This document shows, piece by piece, positions 56,891 to 64,000 of a DNA stretch of 64,000 bases (positions are counted from its first letter, which is position 1; each line of letters opens with the position of its first letter). Made by a program: the position numbers and the translations under genes. This stretch comes from Gammaproteobacteria bacterium (GTDB taxonomy: Bacteria; Pseudomonadota; Gammaproteobacteria; Pseudomonadales; Pseudohongiellaceae). Location of the stretch: NCBI GenBank assembly GCA_029245395.1, contig JAQWPL010000029.1, positions 496,001-560,000 on the forward strand, written 5' to 3'. The notes under the pieces are model-generated. The model made no database searches. It was given only the letters and a program-made list of their open reading frames with translations, and was not told where the DNA came from.

Positions 56891-58339
56891 TTAATCAGGT
56901 ATGCAGGGAATCTGGATGATTATTTTCAAACCGCCCAGGCTGGAATGTTCAGCTCTGACAGTTCCACCATGGGCTTCAATGATATTTTTGCATATTGCCA
57001 GACCAAGACCAGAGCCGCCCTTTTTTCTGTTGCGGGAAACGTCGACACGGTAAAGTCTGTCAAACAGATGAGACAGGTCTTCATCAGTCACACCTGGTTT
57101 TGAGTCATACCATTCAAGTACGACATGGTTAGTATTCTGCCTGATATTAATGATGAGCTCGCCGCCATCATCCGTATAGCGACAGGTATTTTGAAAAAGA
57201 TTGTCAAAAAGTTGAAGTAGTCTGTTCTCATCACCGATGACCTGAATGCCATCATCACCTGACCTGGATTTAAAGCTGATAGTCAGTTTGATGTTGTTTT
57301 TATCCAGTAGGTGTTGGGTCATGTTTCTGGACATTTCAAACACTGATTGCAAATCGATGAGTTCTTTTTTGTAAATTAATGCGCCCTGGTCGGACATGGA
57401 CAATTCATGTAAATCATTGACCAGTGCGCCCAGGTGTACCACTTCATTGTGTAACGAATTGATCGTATCAGTTGTCATTGGCCGGATACCGTCCTGGAGA
57501 GATTCAAGTTCTCCCTGCAAAATCGACAGGGGCGTTCTCAACTCGTGGGAGATATCAGCTATCCACTGCTGGCGAGCCTCACGGTTTTGTTCAAGCGTGT
57601 CTGCCAGGGAATTAAAATCCACTGATAATTGGGTTAGTTCGTCCGAGCCCCTGACAGGAATACGTGATGTGTAATCGCCATGAGCCAGCTGTTGTGTGCC
57701 ATATACAAGACCGCGGATGGGGCGCACCATAAATGCGGACAAGGGGAAAGCAATCAGTGCTGAAATCACTCCCAGGAATAAGGAAAATAGGAAGAATGAG
57801 TTTTTCTGCTGGTCAGAAAACAACAGATCTGCCTGTTCGGACAACACCTGACGGCTGGTAACGGCCAGAAAACCTACCGTTTCACCCTGGACTATTATTG
57901 GATTCAGATTTGCCTGAGGCAGTGCCTCCTCGCTGCCAAAGATAATGAATTGCTCTGCATCCAGCAGTGCCAGATAGGGGCGCGCAGGACTGTATTCAGA
58001 CGCGTAGTACCAGTCATTCGGTGTAAACCGGCCAGGAGTAAAGCGTCGGGCGTCCAGTAATGCGGCAAACTCGGGGTCTATTGAACTTTCAATACTATCT
58101 TTGATGAGGTCGCTGAATAGACCGAAATTATGGCGAATAGGATCCCAGGATCCGGTTTGTTTATAAAAGCCCGTAAGGCTATCAACCAGGGCAGGCACCT
58201 GCTGCTGCTCGATACGGGAGATGTATTCCAGAAAACCGCTGTCAAAATTGAAGCGGCCAATACTGTACATTGCCGTATATACAATCAGATGGACTGACAG
58301 CATGGCAAAAAACAGTTTGTATTTGATGCTTAAACTCAT
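56891..58339 (-). CDS. Membrane sensor histidine kinase, BaeS-like
   Basis: The product is 482 residues from the ATG at 58339; a TTG two codons upstream is rejected. A first membrane helix (about 8-28), a periplasmic sensor region of about 150 residues, a second helix (about 182-205), a HAMP segment ending in 'DELTQLSVDFNSLADTLEQN', and the dimerisation domain with phospho-histidine in 'WIADISHELRTPLSILQGEL' (His about 265) are seen. The ATPase domain has 'NLFQNTCRYTDDGG' and 'GGSGLGLAICKNIIEAHGG'. 'LHELSMSDQGAL' resembles BaeS. It heads a three-gene row with baeR-like and mltB. The stimulus is unknown; envelope damage is the inference by homology. Confidence 0.9.
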   Translation of the reverse strand: MSLSIKYKLFFAMLSVHLIVYTAMYSIGRFNFDSGFLEYISRIEQQQVPALVDSLTGFYKQTGSWDPIRHNFGLFSDLIKDSIESSIDPEFAALLDARRFTPGRFTPNDWYYASEYSPARPYLALLDAEQFIIFGSEEALPQANLNPIIVQGETVGFLAVTSRQVLSEQADLLFSDQQKNSFFLFSLFLGVISALIAFPLSAFMVRPIRGLVYGTQQLAHGDYTSRIPVRGSDELTQLSVDFNSLADTLEQNREARQQWIADISHELRTPLSILQGELESLQDGIRPMTTDTINSLHNEVVHLGALVNDLHELSMSDQGALIYKKELIDLQSVFEMSRNMTQHLLDKNNIKLTISFKSRSGDDGIQVIGDENRLLQLFDNLFQNTCRYTDDGGELIINIRQNTNHVVLEWYDSKPGVTDEDLSHLFDRLYRVDVSRNRKKGGSGLGLAICKNIIEAHGGTVRAEHSSLGGLKIIIQIPCIPD

Positions 58340-58565
58340 GGTCAAAAAATGTTTTATCGTGAGAGATTGTGTTGAACTTTTCAGCTTAAGATATGTGTAA
58401 GCTGGCAGATCTTGACGGTAGTCTGAAAATCACGAACAAGCTACTATATAAACAGTATATGAACATGGACTTACGAATTCCGCAATGCCCATCAGGTTTC
58501 ATTGTATTTGCACAATAAATCCGCGTAACTAGCGGTTTTACCCACTTTTCCGGATAGCCTTAAAC

Positions 58566-59033
58566 ATGGTTTTAAAAGGTTTCCACCCTCTGACAAGACG
58601 CTGGTTTGAAGACACACTAGGGTCTCCCACCAAGGCTCAGTTGGATGCCTGGCCGGAAATCCAGAAGGGGAGAAATACACTTATAGCGGCTCCCACCGGC
58701 AGCGGTAAAACCCTGGCCGCTTTTTATGTGGCTATTGATCGCCTTGTCCAGCAGGCCCTGAATCACACCCTGGAACCTGCGATTCAGATTGTCTACATCT
58801 CGCCACTGAAAGCCCTGAGCAATGATATCCACCGAAATCTTCAGGAACCGTTGGCTGCAATCTGTAAGGCTTTGGATGAAGCAGGTTATCAAGGCACAGA
58901 GATAAAGGTGGCTGTACGCACCGGCGATACGACCCAATACGAACGTCAGATGATGCTGAAACGTCCTCCTCATATCCTGGTAACCACACCAGAATCACTT
59001 TATCTGTTACTGACCAGCAAAAAGAATAGTTAA
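58566..59033 (+). pseudogene. lhr: Truncated Lhr-type large helicase, amino-terminal remnant
   Basis: The 155 codons encode only the start of an Lhr DEAD/DEAH helicase, a family normally well over 1,000 residues long. 'FHPLTRRWFEDTLGSPTKAQ' is the Q-motif region, 'IAAPTGSGKTLAAFY' motif I, 'YISPLKALSNDIHRNL' motif Ia and 'VRTGDT...LVTTPESLYLLLTS' motif Ib. The frame then ends in KKNS and a stop, before the DEAH box. The next gene, a dehydrogenase on the other strand, starts its stop 33 bases later, so the remaining helicase is deleted rather than frameshifted. A functional protein is very unlikely, though the P-loop domain could be expressed. Confidence 0.88.
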
Positions 59034-59066
59034 TAACAAGTTAAGAAGTGTTTCAGTTCGGGATTT

Positions 59067-60032
59067 CTACGGCATCGTCAAAAGAATCTTCAAAGTCCCT
59101 TTTACATTGGCCTGTTCCACTGCACTCAGACTCTTCTCAAGTGGATAAGTCGCTTCAATTAGTCCCGTAGGATCTATCGCTCCTGATGCCATTCTGGCAA
59201 CAGCCTTATCCATTGGTCCACACCGTGAACCTACCAGAGTAATTTCATTGACGACCAGTGGTGCTGGATTGAAATTCAGCGGCGCTTCGTATGTGGATTT
59301 AAGTACCAGGGTTCCCAGGGGCGAGGTGATATTTAAAGCATCAGTAAATCCTGAAGAACTTCCTGTTGCTTCAATAACTACTGGGAATTTTCTCTCTGGC
59401 GCCGTGGAGCAGAATTTGAGGGTTGTCATGCCTAGCCGCTCGGTACGTTCCGGGTGATGTCCCACCAAGGTGACATCATAACCTGCCTGGATCAGGCTCA
59501 AAGTAATCAGCAGCCCCAGTTTTCCGTCGCCAACAACAGCGATTTTAACACCAGCAGGAAAATTCACCTGTTCCTGAATTTCCAGGGCTGCAGCAAGGGG
59601 TTCAGCGAAAACCGCCATATCATCTGAAACAGTGTCCGGCACCATAACCAGGTTGGCAGATGGAGTTGTAAGAAATTCGGCAAACGCGCCATCACTGCCT
59701 TTAATCCCAAGGGCTGTCCGGTTAATACAATGGTGTGGATTGCCCGCGTCACACATAGCACACTGGTGGCAGCTACTGTTGATATCTGACACTATCCTTT
59801 TCCCGACAAGCGTGTCATCTTCTGCCTGTTCCACTACACCCACGAATTCATGACCAAGAGTGCCCTGAAAAGGGTAATAACCCCGAAGGATTTCAAGGTC
59901 AGTATTACAGATGCCGGCTTTTGTCAGTCGCACAAGGACTTCACCTGAATCAGGAACAGGTACAGGGACAGTATTCAACTGTAATTCTTTGCCATCCCAT
60001 TGCAGGGCTTGCATTGTTTTCATAATATTCAT
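59067..60032 (-). CDS. Zinc-dependent medium-chain dehydrogenase
   Basis: This 321-residue MDR-family protein has a GroES-like amino-terminal domain with catalytic-zinc ligands ('KAGICNTDLEIL', 'LGHEFVGVV'), structural-zinc cysteines ('SSCHQCAMCDAGNPHHC', four Cys), and a Rossmann domain 'VAVVGDGKLGLLITLSLIQA' for NAD(P). Such enzymes oxidise alcohols or polyols, or reduce aldehydes. The length is a little under the usual 340. The exact substrate is not evident; the sequence differs from FrmA and Tdh in the zinc loop. The start at 60032 is one of three close ATGs (60032, 60023, 60014). The gene is divergent from the lambda P-like gene. Confidence 0.88.
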   Translation of the reverse strand: MNIMKTMQALQWDGKELQLNTVPVPVPDSGEVLVRLTKAGICNTDLEILRGYYPFQGTLGHEFVGVVEQAEDDTLVGKRIVSDINSSCHQCAMCDAGNPHHCINRTALGIKGSDGAFAEFLTTPSANLVMVPDTVSDDMAVFAEPLAAALEIQEQVNFPAGVKIAVVGDGKLGLLITLSLIQAGYDVTLVGHHPERTERLGMTTLKFCSTAPERKFPVVIEATGSSSGFTDALNITSPLGTLVLKSTYEAPLNFNPAPLVVNEITLVGSRCGPMDKAVARMASGAIDPTGLIEATYPLEKSLSAVEQANVKGTLKILLTMP

Positions 60033-60122
60033 GTTACCAGAGTGAAGATGCAGGTTCAGACAGGTCGCCGCTTTTTAATAGTTCTGGTAATAGTTCTGGC
60101 TGGATTAGAAAATATTTCAACA

Positions 60123-60821
60123 ATGAAAAAAGCAGACACACTTACAGGAAAAATCACCAGCCGTGTTGAGAAATCTCAGGGTGTAAAAGATGTGAAGAGT
60201 GTGAAAGGTGATCCTGTTTCATCCAATGCCGGATCTTCCAGAAACAATTCCAGTAAAAATGAACATGATCATATTGATGCCATCAACCAGGTCTTTGCCG
60301 AACTTGAGCTCGCCTACCATAACCAGTATCACAAGGCTTATGGGGATGAAGGCAGTATCCGTCTGGCAAAAAAATACTGGCTTGAATGCCTGGCGTACTT
60401 TACTCCACGGCTAATTCTTCATGCCACGCGCACTGTGGTCACCAGTCAACAATACTTGCCTTCAGTAGCCACTATTGTTCAGGCCTGTGAAGAGTCTATG
60501 AGCCAATACGGTTTGCCAACTATCCACGACGCTTATGTTGAAGCTTGCTGTGCTGATCACCCCAAGGCAGAACAGGCCTGGTCACACGCGGCGGTTTATC
60601 TTGCCGGCAAGGCGACTGGCTGGTTTGAGTTAACCAATAAAACCGAAGCAAAGATTTATCCGTTATTCGAGACAAATTACCGAAGGTTTTGTCAGCAGGT
60701 AATACATGGCGAAGAGTTGGTGATAGATAAACAGGAAGCCCTTCCAGAACAAGTGTCCAGAAAACTTTCCCAGGAAGAAAATAAAAGCAGGATGGATGAG
60801 CTGCGTAAGCAGCTTAAATAA
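60123..60821 (+). CDS. Phage lambda replication protein P-like protein (putative helicase loader)
   Basis: The product is 232 residues from the ATG at 60123 (an in-frame ATG at 60048 would add a hydrophobic stretch odd for a DNA-replication protein). A charged, flexible amino terminus of about 55 residues is followed by 'HIDAINQVFAELELAYHNQY', 'AKKYWLECLAYFTPRLILHA' and 'YLPSVATIVQACEE'. This reproduces the block order of lambda P ('INQIF..LL', 'RRQWVLAF', 'FLPSPGQFVAWC'). Lambda P captures DnaB helicase and delivers it to the origin. No other phage gene is nearby, so this may be a resident host protein, such as a DnaB interactor. Weak overall similarity limits certainty. Confidence 0.65.
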   Translation: MKKADTLTGKITSRVEKSQGVKDVKSVKGDPVSSNAGSSRNNSSKNEHDHIDAINQVFAELELAYHNQYHKAYGDEGSIRLAKKYWLECLAYFTPRLILHATRTVVTSQQYLPSVATIVQACEESMSQYGLPTIHDAYVEACCADHPKAEQAWSHAAVYLAGKATGWFELTNKTEAKIYPLFETNYRRFCQQVIHGEELVIDKQEALPEQVSRKLSQEENKSRMDELRKQLK

Positions 60822-60988
60822 GGTGTTCGCGGGGCATCCAATAAAGTCCAAATTTTGGCAGCGTCGATAGCGCAGCCAGATCGATGCAAAAAAATTTCAC
60901 GCGAGGATAGTACTGTAGCTACTTGACGAAGCGGGACAACTTTTTTAACGAAGAGATGGCAAGCGTAGTAGCTGCTGCGTAAGCCTCG
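60822..60988. repeat. Structured intergenic element between the P-like gene and ettA
   Basis: A run of seven A and TTTCACGC (about 60888-60903) faces GCGGGACAACTTTTTT (about 60932-60947), suggesting a long hairpin that could terminate the P-like gene. GTAGCTAC and GTAGTAGCTGC nearby add secondary symmetry. The look is that of a dispersed repeat, but only one copy is in the window. Confidence 0.4.
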
Positions 60989-61019
60989 AATACAAGAAAC
61001 TATGCGAGTTTCTTGTATT
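60989..61019. repeat. Perfect inverted repeat across the ettA stop codon
   Basis: AATACAAGAAACT (60989-61001) and AGTTTCTTGTATT (61007-61019) are exact complements around a 5-base loop. The stop codon of ettA (61000-61002) lies in the hairpin, so the last codons (KYKKLA) form one arm. There is no long T tract, so it is more likely an mRNA 3'-end protector or stop-codon structure than a classic terminator. Confidence 0.6.
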
Positions 61020-62664
61020 TGATGCGGGTTGGCTCAGTGTCTCCTTTACGTTTCTTGTACTCTTCCTCGTAATCAGAAAAATTTCCCTCATGGAAAACCA
61101 CTTCTGAATCCCCTTCAAAGGCAAGAATATGCGTAGCAAGCCTGTCCAGAAACCAGCGGTCATGAGAGACCACAATTATTGTTCCCGGGAATGCCAGCAG
61201 TCCTTCCTCCAGCGCACGCAGAGTTTCGATGTCCAGGTCATTGGTAGGTTCGTCCAGCAGTAATACATTCGCGCCCCGTTTCAGTAATTTAGCTAAATGT
61301 ACCCGGTTGCGTTCTCCACCTGACAGATCTTTCACATATTTTTGTTGGTCGCCGCCCTTGAAATTAAATCGGCTGACATAGGCTCTGGATGCAATTTCAT
61401 AATTGCCAATTTGCAGGTTATCCTGGTTGCCAGAAATTTCCTGCCAGACTGTATTGCTACCCTCCAGAGTATCGCGACTCTGATCCACATAGGCCAGATC
61501 TACTGTTTCGCCGAGACTGATATCTCCACTGTCCGGTTGCTCCTGTCCTACCAACATACGCAAGAAAGTAGTTTTGCCGGCACCATTACCACCAATAATG
61601 CCAACAATACTCCCACGTGGAATGGAGAAACTCAGTTCACTAATCAGGGCCTGTCCATCAAAGCCTTTTGAGATGTTATTCACTTCGATTACTTTTTCAC
61701 CAAGCCGTGGGCCGGGTGGAATATACAGCTCGAGGGTTTCGTTGCGGTTCTGAAAATCTTTAGAGCTTAACTCTTCGAAACGGGCAAGCCTGGCTTTGCT
61801 TTTAGCCTGACGTCCCTTGGGATTTTGGCGCACCCATTCCAGCTCAGCTTTTACGGTTTTGGCCAACGAAGCCTGCTGCTTCTCTTCAATTACAAGGCGC
61901 TCTTCCTTGGCGGCCAGCCAGTCACTGTAGTTGCCTTCATAGGGAATACCATAACCACGGTCCAATTCAAGAATCCAGCCTGCAGCCTGATCCAGGAAAT
62001 ACCGGTCATGGGTAATGGCTACGACGGTGCCTGGATATTCTTGCAAAAACCTTTCCAGCCAGGCGACACTTAGGGCGTCCAGATGGTTGGTTGGCTCATC
62101 TAGCAGCAGCATGTCCGGCTTGGAAAGCATAAGTCGGCATAATGCCACTCTGCGCTTTTCGCCACCGGACAGGGTTTTTACCTCTGCATCCCATGGCGGC
62201 AGGCGCAGTGCATCGGCTGCGATTTCCAATGTTCGTTCCAGGTCCCAGCCATTACAGGCGTCTATAGCTCCCTGAAGTTCACCCTGGCGTTCAAGCAGGG
62301 CATTCATTTCATCATCATTCATGGGCTCGGCAAACTTGTCACTGATGGCATTGAATTCATCCACCAGGTCCTTGATTTCACGGATACCGTCTTCTACGTT
62401 GCCACGGACGTCCTTGCTTTCATCGAGCTCCGGCTCCTGGGGCAGGTACCCAACTTTTAAATCTGGCTGAGGTCTGGCTTCGCCAAGAAAATCCTTGTCG
62501 ACTCCTGCCATGATTCGCAGCAACGTAGACTTGCCGGCACCATTGAGACCAAGAACACCTATTTTTGCGCCTGGAAAGAACGACAGAGAAATATCTTTCA
62601 GGATTTCGCGTTTTGGGGGGACAACCTTCCCTACGCGGTTCATCGTGTATACAAATTGTGCCAT
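61000..62664 (-). CDS. ettA: Energy-dependent translational throttle protein EttA (ABC-F)
   Basis: EttA (554 residues) is a cytoplasmic ABC-F ATPase that binds the ribosomal E site and gates entry into elongation according to energy charge. The start 'MAQFVYTMNRVGKVVPPKRE' is the EttA signature. Two ATPase domains are present: Walker A 'GLNGAGKSTLLRIMAGVD' and signature 'LSGGEKRRVALC', then 'GGNGAGKTTFLRMLVGQEQP' and 'LSGGERNRVHLAKLL'. The P-site tRNA interaction motif linker ('WVRQNPKGRQAKSKARLARF') lies between them. Length equals the E. coli protein. It is divergent from glyA. Confidence 0.97.
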   Translation of the reverse strand: MAQFVYTMNRVGKVVPPKREILKDISLSFFPGAKIGVLGLNGAGKSTLLRIMAGVDKDFLGEARPQPDLKVGYLPQEPELDESKDVRGNVEDGIREIKDLVDEFNAISDKFAEPMNDDEMNALLERQGELQGAIDACNGWDLERTLEIAADALRLPPWDAEVKTLSGGEKRRVALCRLMLSKPDMLLLDEPTNHLDALSVAWLERFLQEYPGTVVAITHDRYFLDQAAGWILELDRGYGIPYEGNYSDWLAAKEERLVIEEKQQASLAKTVKAELEWVRQNPKGRQAKSKARLARFEELSSKDFQNRNETLELYIPPGPRLGEKVIEVNNISKGFDGQALISELSFSIPRGSIVGIIGGNGAGKTTFLRMLVGQEQPDSGDISLGETVDLAYVDQSRDTLEGSNTVWQEISGNQDNLQIGNYEIASRAYVSRFNFKGGDQQKYVKDLSGGERNRVHLAKLLKRGANVLLLDEPTNDLDIETLRALEEGLLAFPGTIIVVSHDRWFLDRLATHILAFEGDSEVVFHEGNFSDYEEEYKKRKGDTEPTRIKYKKLA

Positions 62665-62811
62665 TGGTTGTGGATACCTCTAAAAATCGTGCTGTAACGA
62701 TCCAGGTGAACGAAGACGGGATTGAAAACTAATAGTGTTTTTCTATAGCCACTATTATTTTAAGATAGAATGGCGCCCGCAATCTTACTACAGCCCCTAT
62801 TGAGGAGAAAG

Positions 62812-64000
62812 ATGTTAGACAATCAAATGCAGTTGGCAGGATTTGATGATGAACTGTTATCGGCGATTCAGGATGAAGCGACCCGACAGGAAGAACATAT
62901 CGAATTGATAGCGTCTGAAAACTACACTAGTCCCAGGGTGCTGGAAGCCCAGGGCAGTATCCTTACCAATAAATACGCGGAAGGCTATCCAGGTAAGCGC
63001 TATTACGGTGGCTGCGAGCATGTCGACAAAGTCGAAACCCTGGCCATAGAAAGAGCGAAAAAACTTTTTAACGCCGGGTTTGCGAATGTACAGCCGCATT
63101 CCGGTTCCCAGGCGAATGCTGCTGTGTACATGGCCTTGATGAAACCTGGTGACACTTTTATGGGCATGAGTCTGGCAGACGGTGGACACCTGACCCATGG
63201 CGCGTCAGTCAGTTTTTCCGGGCGCATATACAACGCCGTGCAATATGGCCTGAATGCAGAATCTGGTGAAATTGATTATGACATTGTGGAAGAGCTGGCA
63301 AAGCTGCACAAGCCCAAAGTAATCTGGGCCGGGTTTTCTGCCTATTCACGAGTTATCGATTGGGAACTTATGCGCAGTATTGCTGATAGCGTTGGCGCCT
63401 ATTTCGTTGTCGATATGGCGCATGTCGCCGGTCTTATTGCTGCAGGTTGTTATCCAAGCCCGGTCAATATTGCCCACGTAACTACGTCGACCACGCACAA
63501 AACGTTGTGCGGTCCTCGCGGAGGCATCATCCTTGCCCAAAAAGATGAAGAGTTGAACAAGCGCCTGAATTTTGCTGTTTTCCCTGAGAGCCAGGGCGGC
63601 CCGTTAATGCATGTCATTGCCGCCAAGGCAGTATGTTTCAAGGAAGCCATGTCTGATGAGTTTGTTGTTTACCAAAAGCAAACCATTGCCAATGCCAGAA
63701 CCATGGCATCTGTTTTTATGGCGCGAGGTTTTCAGATCGTCTCTGGGGGCACTGATGACCACCTCTTCCTGTTAAGCCTGGTGGATAAAGAAGTTACAGG
63801 CCAGGATGCAGACAAAGCCCTGGGTAAAGCCAATATCACAGTAAATAAAAATGCAGTGCCTAATGATCCCAGGCCGCCCTTTGTGACTAGCGGGATCAGA
63901 ATAGGCAGTCCCGCAGTGACGCGCCGTGGTTTTGGCGAAGAAGAGGTCAAACAGCTGGCCGGCTGGATGTGTGATATTCTTGAAGACATTGAAAACGAAG
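62812..64000 (+). CDS. glyA: Serine hydroxymethyltransferase (3' end beyond the window)
   Basis: The gene starts at ATG 62812 with TGAGGAGAAAG, a strong ribosome site, just upstream. About 396 codons are present; the usual length is about 417, so only the last twenty or so are missing. GlyA converts serine and tetrahydrofolate to glycine and methylene-THF with PLP. Motifs include '[15 protein letters not shown]', '[15 protein letters not shown]', '[18 protein letters not shown]', '[10 protein letters not shown]' and the PLP lysine in '[15 protein letters not shown]'. No riboswitch was seen in the 147-base upstream gap. TTGAAA (62722-62727) and TATAGC with 16-base spacing is a weak promoter candidate. 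Confidence 0.97.
   Translation, partial: MLDNQMQLAGFDDELLSAIQDEATRQEEHIELIASENYTSPRVLEAQGSILTNKYAEGYPGKRYYGGCEHVDKVETLAIERAKKLFNAGFANVQPHSGSQANAAVYMALMKPGDTFMGMSLADGGHLTHGASVSFSGRIYNAVQYGLNAESGEIDYDIVEELAKLHKPKVIWAGFSAYSRVIDWELMRSIADSVGAYFVVDMAHVAGLIAAGCYPSPVNIAHVTTSTTHKTLCGPRGGIILAQKDEELNKRLNFAVFPESQGGPLMHVIAAKAVCFKEAMSDEFVVYQKQTIANARTMASVFMARGFQIVSGGTDDHLFLLSLVDKEVTGQDADKALGKANITVNKNAVPNDPRPPFVTSGIRIGSPAVTRRGFGEEEVKQLAGWMCDILEDIENE

Noticed and set aside
58566-59066. A simple frameshift in lhr rather than a deletion
   Set aside because: The bases after the stop do not encode later helicase motifs in any frame before the opposite-strand dehydrogenase gene begins.
60123-60821. A prophage
   Set aside because: Only one lambda P-like gene is present. 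No integrase, terminase, capsid or attachment repeats were seen around it.
62665-62811. A glycine or THF riboswitch before glyA
   Set aside because: The 147-base gap lacks the conserved cores of those riboswitches; only a weak promoter and a strong ribosome site were seen.

Overview
The window looks like a chromosomal segment of a free-living, probably marine, aerobic gammaproteobacterium. The evidence is the gene order pilMNOPQ-aroK-aroB close to gltB/gltD and hemE (the Pseudomonas-type neighbourhood), Gram-negative outer-membrane machinery (a secretin, two TonB-dependent receptors, MltB), a BirA-regulated biotin locus, and an AT-leaning composition. No rRNA, tRNA, CRISPR array, insertion sequence or prophage was recognised. 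The genus cannot be fixed from sequence reading alone.

Layout. 1-4.2 kb: type IV pilus assembly operon pilMNOPQ (pilM cut by the window edge) with its own terminator. 4.3-5.9 kb: overlapping aroK-aroB. 6.3-9.2 kb: a large TonB-dependent receptor. 9.4-12.3 kb: a secreted FG-GAP/ASPIC repeat protein on the minus strand, sharing a bidirectional terminator with the receptor. 12.4-18.4 kb: gltB-gltD on the minus strand. 19.2-20.8 kb: hemE (TTG start) and folK. 20.9-27.8 kb: a tight six-gene minus-strand operon reading MBOAT acyltransferase, SGNH-like membrane protein, NodU/CmcH-type O-carbamoyltransferase, SxtJ-like membrane protein, a 50-residue DUF5989/SxtK-like peptide, and a second SGNH/GDSL protein. 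Its last four genes follow the family order of sxtI-J-K-L of the cyanobacterial saxitoxin cluster, but no other sxt-like gene is present and an MBOAT/SGNH acylation pair precedes them. This is the most interesting locus in the window.

28-35 kb: a divergent MetF homologue, then biotin genes. bioA and comF run leftward and bioB-bioF-bioC-bioD rightward, with a BirA-type operator in the divergent region overlapping the comF start codon. bioH is absent between bioF and bioC. 35.1-37.7 kb: trhO, a diheme cytochrome c and a cytochrome c'. 38.2-43.1 kb: xseB-ispA-dxs followed by an Atm1-type ABC exporter. 43.2-45.2 kb: four small exported proteins, mostly of unknown function. 45.4-48.3 kb: a second TonB-dependent receptor. 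48.8-51.7 kb: korA-korB 2-oxoacid:ferredoxin oxidoreductase, divergent from an L-lactate permease and a DsbA-like protein (52.2-54.7 kb). 54.7-54.9 kb: a REP-like palindromic repeat. 54.9-58.3 kb: BaeS/BaeR-like two-component genes followed by mltB. 58.6-59.0 kb: an amino-terminal remnant of the giant helicase gene lhr. 59.1-60.8 kb: a zinc-type dehydrogenase and a chromosomal phage lambda P-like protein. 61.0-62.7 kb: ettA. 62.8 kb to the end: glyA, cut by the window edge.

Most genes are core metabolism and envelope maintenance. The accessory, system-like content lies in the carbamoyltransferase/MBOAT operon, the two receptors with the FG-GAP protein, the small exported-protein island and the lambda P-like gene. 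Starts were refined by eye from ribosome binding sites, signal peptides and remembered family alignments. No searches or computations were run.
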